Assembly: GCA_023409615.1 (NCBI GenBank)
Contig: JAEYRF010000011.1
Location: forward strand, 1 to 49,072
Length of the DNA: 49,072 bases
Source: Bacillota bacterium
GTDB lineage: Bacteria; Bacillota; Clostridia; Acetivibrionales; DTU013
Direction: 5' to 3'
Below are positions 43,725-49,072 of the stretch, in pieces. Numbering within the stretch: the stretch's first letter is position 1; each line of letters starts with the position of its first letter. Below the pieces are notes generated by a model that saw only the letters and a list, made by a program, of their open reading frames with translations, was not told the DNA's origin and ran no database searches. The position numbers were made by a program, and so were the translations under genes.

Positions 43725-44486
43725 ATGCTGCCAATGGAACAAACATATCAACATATTCCGCAAAATAGCGCGCACACGCCGGTTGGAGAACTTTTGAAGT
43801 CAGGTGCGCATCAGTTAGGTATTGCCTTGGATGATGAGAAAGTATCATCGTTGCTGGAATATAAACGTATTATACTTGAGTGGAATGAAAAAATGAATTT
43901 GACGGCCATTGAAGAGGAAAGAGAGTTCATCACAAAACACTTCATCGATTCATTGAGTATACTGCCGTATCTAAAAGACATTAACAACATTATCGATGTA
44001 GGGACCGGAGCGGGCTTTCCCGGTATACCACTAAAAATTGTCCAACCCTCTTTGCATGTCATACTGTTGGATTCTCTTGAAAAACGTGTTGGTTTTTTGA
44101 AAGCAGTAACGTCAGAACTGAATCTGACGGGGATAACTGCTATCCATTCCAGGGTGGAGGATGCTGGTTCATCGCCTGCCCACAGAGAAAAGTACGATGC
44201 TGCCGTAGCAAGAGCGGTCGCTTCCTTACCGGTGTTGCTGGAGTATTGCCTGCCACTTGTGAAAAAAGGCGGCATTTTTATAGCTATGAAGGGCAGCAGT
44301 GCTGACGAGGTCAAAATCTCGGAGAAAGCCCTTGATTTACTTGGTGGAGGAATTGAGCAGGTGATGGATTTTACATTACCGGACAGTGATGTATGCAGAA
44401 GCATTATAATTGTGAGAAAGTTACGACAAACTCCGTTAAAATATCCGAGAAAACCCGGGAAACCGACAAAAGAGCCGTTGATTTAG
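43725..44486 (+). CDS. rsmG: 16S rRNA (guanine527-N7)-methyltransferase RsmG
   Basis: A 253-residue SAM-dependent methyltransferase. Motif I IDVGTGAGFPGIPLKI lies at about residues 88-103. The ARAVASLPVLLEYCLPLVKKGG segment is typical. The ATG at 43725 has AAGGAAGG upstream. A basic, Pro-rich C-terminal tail (KYPRKPGKPTKEPLI) extends past the fold. It ends the mnmE-mnmG-rsmG set. Confidence 0.96.
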   Translation: MLPMEQTYQHIPQNSAHTPVGELLKSGAHQLGIALDDEKVSSLLEYKRIILEWNEKMNLTAIEEEREFITKHFIDSLSILPYLKDINNIIDVGTGAGFPGIPLKIVQPSLHVILLDSLEKRVGFLKAVTSELNLTGITAIHSRVEDAGSSPAHREKYDAAVARAVASLPVLLEYCLPLVKKGGIFIAMKGSSADEVKISEKALDLLGGGIEQVMDFTLPDSDVCRSIIIVRKLRQTPLKYPRKPGKPTKEPLI

Positions 44487-44666
44487 GCTATGTTTTGTAC
44501 TAATTTATAAAAATCAGGCGAACGATTCCTTTACTATAAAAAAGGATAATAAAAAATAGGCGGCGAATATATTTCACATAACATTAGGAAATTAATGTAA
44601 AATATGTGGGGTATGTACCGCTTTACAGGTATATGGTACAGACCCGAGAGAGAAGGAGGGTGCTGT

Positions 44667-45503
44667 ATGCTGGACAATAAGCTTCAGATTCCGAAACAGG
44701 AAAAAAAAGAGGACATCAAGAACATAACGTATCTCAATATCGATTTGGTCAGACCCAATCCCTACCAGCCAAGAAAACAATTCACCAAAGGCGCCCTTGA
44801 GGAACTCCGCGAATCCATTGAACAATATGGAGTCATACAACCGATCAATGTACGGAGAATTTCCTCAAACCATTATGAACTTGTTGCAGGAGAAAGAAGA
44901 CTGCGTGCAGCAACTATGGCCGGATTGAGTGAGATCCCTGCAATCATTATCAATATTACAGACAATGACTCAGCTGTGCTGGCACTGATAGAGAACCTCC
45001 AGAGAGAAGATCTGAATTATATGGAGGAAGCAGAGGGATACAATAACCTCATTAATGAACATGGATTCACACAGGAGGAGCTTGCACAGAAAATTGGCAA
45101 GAGCCAGTCAACAGTGGCAAACAAAATAAGGCTGCTTCGGCTGTCCCCGTTGGTGAAAAAGATACTTGCGGACAACAACTTGACTGAACGACATGCCAGA
45201 GCGCTATTGAAGCTCCATGATGAACAGCTTCAGTTGAAGGTGCTCAGGCTGGTATGCGAAAGGGGATTAAATGTAAAAAAGACAGAGGACTTGATAGAAA
45301 GAGTCATTGATAAGTACTTGAAACAGGGAAAAGACAAGCCTGTTGAGAAAAAGATAACGAAAACCATCAAGGATATAAGAATCTTTGTCAATACTATAAG
45401 GCAGGCGATTGACTTGATGAAAAAATCAGGGGTCAATGCGAAAGCAGCGCAAATTGACAGGGGAGAGTATATTGAGTTTATTGTCAGAGTACCGAAGTCG
45501 TAG
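44667..45503 (+). CDS. noc: ParB-like nucleoid occlusion protein Noc
   Basis: A 278-residue ParB paralogue. It has the same NPYQPRKQF, GERRLRA, ENLQREDLNYMEEAEGY and helix-turn-helix blocks as ParB, but a different recognition segment and a basic C-terminus. Its place after rsmG matches Bacillus noc. Noc blocks division over the nucleoid and spreads from its own sites. The short N-terminus (MLDNKLQIPKQEKKEDIKN) lacks an obvious amphipathic membrane helix. AGAAGGAGGG precedes ATG 44667; an ATG 63 bases upstream has no site. Confidence 0.85.
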   Translation: MLDNKLQIPKQEKKEDIKNITYLNIDLVRPNPYQPRKQFTKGALEELRESIEQYGVIQPINVRRISSNHYELVAGERRLRAATMAGLSEIPAIIINITDNDSAVLALIENLQREDLNYMEEAEGYNNLINEHGFTQEELAQKIGKSQSTVANKIRLLRLSPLVKKILADNNLTERHARALLKLHDEQLQLKVLRLVCERGLNVKKTEDLIERVIDKYLKQGKDKPVEKKITKTIKDIRIFVNTIRQAIDLMKKSGVNAKAAQIDRGEYIEFIVRVPKS

Positions 45504-45514
45504 GAACTTATAAA

Positions 45515-45545
45515 TAAAGGGTTGCTGACAAGGCAGCCTTTTTTT
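45515..45545 (+). terminator. Terminator after noc
   Basis: AAAGG and TTGC pair with GCAG and CCTTT around a small loop, with one bulged G and one G-T pair, followed by a run of seven T. It lies 12 bases after the noc stop. Confidence 0.75.
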
Positions 45546-45667
45546 ATGTTCATGGGCAACTGCAATAGAAGGTGCTATGGTTTGTAAAACTGTGGACCTC
45601 AGATTGTTCCTGTATACTATTCCGCTATTAATTATGACTTCAGGTAGAAGAGTGGGTGAAGACATGC

Positions 45668-45696
45668 TTGAGCAGATATGAGAGACATTGTATAAT
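45668..45696 (+). promoter_or_regulatory. Promoter of the GH95 gene
   Basis: TTGAGC (45668-45673) and a perfect TATAAT (45691-45696), with an exact 17-base spacer. The start codon is about 85 bases downstream; the leader contains the short palindrome GAAGTGGAACTTC. Confidence 0.75.
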
Positions 45697-45781
45697 AACG
45701 TGTATAAATGAATATATGCAGAAGTGGAACTTCATGAAGGGTTGTTGTTCTGCGTTCATTTGATTGATGGGGGAATTTATG

Positions 45782-48109
45782 ATGAGATTATGGTATGAAC
45801 AGTCGGCCGAAACCTGGGTGGAGGCTCTTCCTGTAGGTAATGGCAGGCTCGGTGCGATGATATTCGGCAGAACGGACCGGGAAGTGCTTTCGTTGAACGA
45901 GGATACCCTTTGGTCAGGCTATCCCCGCGACTTGAACCCTCAAGGAAAGGCGGACTTTTTCCGAAAGGCTGCAGAGCTTGCCAAAAATAAGAAATACCAT
46001 GAGGCACAGGAGTTGGTTGAGAAAGAGCTTACCTCGGCTTGGACCCAATCATATATGCCTCTTGGTGATTTGATACTTGACTATAAACACAATGGCAGTG
46101 TAGAGAGTTATTCAAGAGACCTCGATATCTCATCAGCTATTGCTTCTGTAGAGTACAGCGTTTCAGGTGTAAGATACAAACGCGAGATAATTGCTTCAGC
46201 CCCTGATAATATAATAGCTATCAAGCTTTCGTGCAGTAAGCCGAAAAGTATTAATTTTTCCATGAGCTTTCATTGCCTTCTAAAATCATCGGTGTATGTG
46301 GACAAGGGTTTACTTATATTAAAGGGTGAGGCGCCATCGCACGTTGAGCCAAGCTACAGTAACGACCTTCAGAACCCCGTGGTTTATTCGGACAGGGATG
46401 ATGAGCGAGGCATGCTTTTCGCAGCCATGGCCGGAGTCACTGCAACTGGAGGCAGGGTTGCATCCATGCCCACGTCCATAGAGGTAGTGGAGGCTGATGA
46501 AGCAGTAATTCTTATTGATGTACGAACCAGTTTTGCGGGATATGACGTGCACCCTTATCTGAATGGAAAGGAATTCGAATGTGCGTGTGAAGATAATATT
46601 AAGCATGCAGCCGGCAAGATGTATGACACCATACTCTCAGCACATATCTCCGATTACAGGAGTTATTACGACAGGGTAGAGCTTGACCTTGGAGAGAGTG
46701 AAGCTTCGACTCTCCCCACGGATAAACGTTTATACCGCTTCAGGGAGGTTCAGGAAGACCCTTCCCTGTACACATTATTGTTTCAATACGGACGGTATCT
46801 GCTCATTTCATCCTCCAGAGAAGGAACCCAGCCGGCAAACTTACAGGGGATTTGGAACAGCGAGCTCCGTCCTCCGTGGAGTTCAAACTATACTATTAAC
46901 ATCAATGCCCAGATGAATTATTGGTTGGCGTTCTCATGCAGCCTCGGCGAACTTCAGCAGCCTTTTGTGAATCTGATAGAAGAGCTTGCTGTGAATGGAA
47001 GGAATACTGCTTGTGAGGTTTATGGCACCAGGGGCTTTACTTCGCACCATAATACCGACATCTGGAGGCTGACATCACCTGTGGGTAACCATTGGAAGGG
47101 GTCTGCCTGTTTTGCCTTCTGGAATGTCTCGGCCGGCTGGCTGTGCAGGCATCTTTTCGATCAATATGAGTATACGCTGGATAAAGATTTTCTGCAGGAT
47201 AAAGCTTATCCAATTATGAAAAGCGCAGCGCTATTCCTGCTTGACGTCATGACTGAGGATAGTCAAGGGTACCTTATCATTTGCCCGTCTACTTCACCCG
47301 AGAATACTTTCATATTTGAAGGCAGTAAATGTAACATTTCTGCGACTACCACAATGACAATAACTGTTGCCAGGGAACTCTTCAACAACTGCATAAAATG
47401 CTGCAGTATATTGAACTGTGACGCTGAATTTGCGGATGAACTCAAGGAGAAGCTCAAGAGACTGTATCCATACAGGACTGGCAGTAAAGGTCAACTTCTT
47501 GAATGGTATGATGACTACGCGGAATACGAACAAGGTCACAGGCATATATCACATCTATACGGTCTTTATCCGTCAAATGAAATAACTGTTGAAGATACAC
47601 CCGCACTGGCTGAAGCCTGTAAGGTTTCGCTCAATCTGAGGGGAGACGAGGGTACAGGGTGGAGCCTGAGTTGGAAAATTAACCAATGGGCAAGGCTTTT
47701 TGACGGTAACAGGGCGCTAAAGCTTCTAAACATGCAGTTAAGGGTGGTTAAGGATACAGGCCTTAACTATACTGAAGGAGGCGGCACCTATATCAACATG
47801 CTGGATGCGCATCCACCTTTCCAGATAGATGGCAATTTCGGTGCGGCTTCCGGTATTGCTGAAATGCTGCTGCAAAGCAGAGAGGATCGGATACTCATTC
47901 TGCCTGCCCTGCCTTCAGCCTGGGAAAAGGGATGTGTCAAGGGACTCTGTGCGAAGGGACGCGTTACCGTTGACATACAATGGGATAAGGGATTAGTTAA
48001 GGCTAAGCTTCTGTCCGATGTGGATCATAATGTATCTGTTGCCATAAAAGGGACGGATTTTGTAAAACTCGAGCTAACGGCAGGCATCGTAACAGAGATT
48101 GTGGGATAG
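45782..48109 (+). CDS. Glycoside hydrolase family 95 (alpha-L-fucosidase type)
   Basis: A 775-residue inverting glycosidase of family GH95, which cleaves terminal alpha-1,2-L-fucose or alpha-L-galactose. It has the N-terminal LPVGNGRLGAMIFG and NEDTLWSGYPRD signatures. The catalytic set seen in the Bifidobacterium enzyme AfcA appears complete: the Asn pair in NINAQMNYW (about 373, 375), the acid in SPENTF (about Glu507) and the Asp in FQIDGNFG (about 683). No signal peptide is present, so it acts on imported oligosaccharides. ATG 45779 or 45782 follows a GGGGGA. It is an unusual guest between noc and gyrA. Confidence 0.93.
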   Translation: MRLWYEQSAETWVEALPVGNGRLGAMIFGRTDREVLSLNEDTLWSGYPRDLNPQGKADFFRKAAELAKNKKYHEAQELVEKELTSAWTQSYMPLGDLILDYKHNGSVESYSRDLDISSAIASVEYSVSGVRYKREIIASAPDNIIAIKLSCSKPKSINFSMSFHCLLKSSVYVDKGLLILKGEAPSHVEPSYSNDLQNPVVYSDRDDERGMLFAAMAGVTATGGRVASMPTSIEVVEADEAVILIDVRTSFAGYDVHPYLNGKEFECACEDNIKHAAGKMYDTILSAHISDYRSYYDRVELDLGESEASTLPTDKRLYRFREVQEDPSLYTLLFQYGRYLLISSSREGTQPANLQGIWNSELRPPWSSNYTININAQMNYWLAFSCSLGELQQPFVNLIEELAVNGRNTACEVYGTRGFTSHHNTDIWRLTSPVGNHWKGSACFAFWNVSAGWLCRHLFDQYEYTLDKDFLQDKAYPIMKSAALFLLDVMTEDSQGYLIICPSTSPENTFIFEGSKCNISATTTMTITVARELFNNCIKCCSILNCDAEFADELKEKLKRLYPYRTGSKGQLLEWYDDYAEYEQGHRHISHLYGLYPSNEITVEDTPALAEACKVSLNLRGDEGTGWSLSWKINQWARLFDGNRALKLLNMQLRVVKDTGLNYTEGGGTYINMLDAHPPFQIDGNFGAASGIAEMLLQSREDRILILPALPSAWEKGCVKGLCAKGRVTVDIQWDKGLVKAKLLSDVDHNVSVAIKGTDFVKLELTAGIVTEIVG

Positions 48110-48111
48110 GG

Positions 48112-48149
48112 GGACAAGGAACCTGACCCTCTGTTCCGCCCACTTGTCC
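48112..48149. repeat. Two-step inverted repeat between GH95 gene and gyrA
   Basis: GGACAAG (48112-48118) pairs with CTTGTCC (48143-48149), and inside it GGAAC pairs with GTTCC (48133-48137). The sequence resembles the GGGACAAGGAACCTG-type hairpins scattered in many Clostridia. It may terminate the GH95 transcript, although no T-run follows. Confidence 0.6.
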
Positions 48150-48220
48150 TGCCGCATCTGCCGCAATATGGAAAAACTGTGGACATCCCGGTGAAAGTTT
48201 ATTAAAATAGAGAAAGTATG

Positions 48221-48226
48221 TATAAT
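48221..48226 (+). promoter_or_regulatory. Candidate -10 element of gyrA
   Basis: TATAAT lies 48 bases before the gyrA ATG. The hexamer 17 bases upstream, TTTATT, is a weak -35, so only the -10 is claimed. Confidence 0.45.
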
Positions 48227-48274
48227 AACAGGTAGAGACAGCAAATTTTAGATACTACGAAAGAGGTATTATTC

Positions 48275-49072
48275 ATGGCGGACACAGAAAGTACTAATAT
48301 ACAAAATGTAATTCCGGTTGATATTGAATCGGAAATGAAAAAATCTTTTATAGATTATGCAATGAGTGTCATTATTGACCGTGCATTGCCTGATGTCAGA
48401 GACGGACTAAAGCCGGTTCACAGAAGGATACTTTACTCCATGCATTCTTTGGGCTTTACTGCAGAGAAGCCATATCGTAAATGTGCCACTACAGTTGGGG
48501 ACGTTCTTGGTAAATATCATCCCCATGGAGATGCTGCAGTTTATGATAGTATGGTTCGAATGGCTCAGGACTTCTCTCTGAGATACCCACTGGTCGATGG
48601 ACATGGTAACTTCGGCTCCATAGATGGAGATCCGCCTGCAGCCATGAGATATACTGAAGCAAGAACCACCAAGCTATCCGGTGAAATGCTTGCTGATATT
48701 AATAAAGATACCGTTGATTTTAAACCCAACTTTGATGAACATGAGATGGAGCCTGTTGTATTGCCTTCCAGATTTCCGAATCTGCTGGTCAATGGATCAT
48801 CAGGTATTGCCGTCGGTATGGCTACAAACATCCCGCCGCACAACTTAACTGAAGTAATCAATGGCATTATCGCCATGATTGACAACCCTGACATCACGGT
48901 AGAGGAACTGGGTAAATTCATACTTGGCCCTGATTTTCCAACGGCAGGAACGATAATTGGAAGGCAGGGCATCAGAGATTACCTCAGAACAGGCAGAGGC
49001 AGGATTGTTGTAAGGGCAAAGGCAGAAATAGAAACACTGAGCAACAATAGGCAGCGTATCATTATCAAGGAC
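48275..49072 (+). CDS. gyrA: DNA gyrase subunit A, partial (cut by window end)
   Basis: The first 266 codons of gyrase A. The winged-helix breakage-reunion domain is clear: SFIDYAMSVIIDRALPDVRDGLKPVHRRIL, the active-site Tyr126 in AMRYTE, and the quinolone-determining stretch HPHGDAAVYDS. Ala87 stands at the position of E. coli Ser83, while Asp91 matches Asp87. AAGAGG precedes the ATG. The gene continues beyond the window. Its place after a GH95 gene, apart from gyrB, is unlike the usual gyrB-gyrA pair. Confidence 0.97.
   Translation, partial: MADTESTNIQNVIPVDIESEMKKSFIDYAMSVIIDRALPDVRDGLKPVHRRILYSMHSLGFTAEKPYRKCATTVGDVLGKYHPHGDAAVYDSMVRMAQDFSLRYPLVDGHGNFGSIDGDPPAAMRYTEARTTKLSGEMLADINKDTVDFKPNFDEHEMEPVVLPSRFPNLLVNGSSGIAVGMATNIPPHNLTEVINGIIAMIDNPDITVEELGKFILGPDFPTAGTIIGRQGIRDYLRTGRGRIVVRAKAEIETLSNNRQRIIIKD

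Noticed and set aside
44604..44666. Upstream ATG extension of noc
   Set aside because: There is no ribosome-binding site before 44604, while AGAAGGAGGG is placed for the ATG at 44667.
1..49072. CRISPR arrays, transposases, integrases, prophage genes and rRNA genes
   Set aside because: I looked for regular spaced repeats, transposase-like motifs and rRNA sequence and found none; the only repeat sets are those listed.

Overview
The window is a replication-origin segment of a low-to-mid GC, spore-forming, anaerobic Firmicute, most likely a Clostridia member related to the Acetivibrio/Ruminiclostridium group (the genus is inference). The signs are a dnaA-dnaN-recF-remB-gyrB block facing rpmH-rnpA-yidD-yidC-jag-mnmE-mnmG-rsmG-noc across an origin at about 35.6-37.5 kb. 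There are two perfect parS sites, sporulation genes (a CotS-family kinase, BofA), pyruvate:ferredoxin oxidoreductase and formate-tetrahydrofolate ligase, the last two typical of strict anaerobes.

Layout. 0-6.3 kb: fhs, a CotS-like gene, then a tightly packed VWA / PP2C / membrane-anchored kinase-like triad of the TerY-P type. 6.3-15.1 kb: nifJ, bofA with its yaaL-like partner, a Nudix hydrolase, a VanW/G5 cell-surface protein, a general-stress-17M-like protein and a small membrane protein. 15.1-24.7 kb: a DUF4097 lipoprotein, then a five-gene operon joining two sugar-type ABC permeases, a MacA/HlyD-like adaptor with a very long coiled coil, a MacB-like permease with no ATPase domain, and an 865-residue lipoprotein with an apparent propeller-like region fused to a solute-binding domain. 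No ATPase gene is present. 24.7-25.1 kb: two tRNA-Ser genes with a strong promoter and a terminator. 25.1-29.5 kb: an FAD oxidoreductase, a membrane-anchored TPR protein, a DUF4446 protein, parB and parA. 29.5-30.9 kb: a repeat-rich 500-base gap, then a coiled-coil lipoprotein gene bracketed by the two parS sites. 30.9-37.2 kb: gyrB, remB, recF, an S4-domain gene, dnaN, oriC and dnaA, all leftward. 37.2-45.5 kb: the rightward rpmH-to-noc cluster. 45.5-49.1 kb: a cytoplasmic GH95 fucosidase-type enzyme and the 5' part of gyrA, cut by the window end.

The core genes point away from oriC, so replication and transcription are co-directional. Compared with the Bacillus subtilis order (gyrA next to gyrB; soj-spo0J next to noc), gyrA and parA-parB have exchanged sides of the origin, as expected from an inversion symmetric about oriC. 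Both proposed junctions carry non-standard material. The most unusual system is the ABC/MacAB-like hybrid operon at 16.5-24.7 kb.
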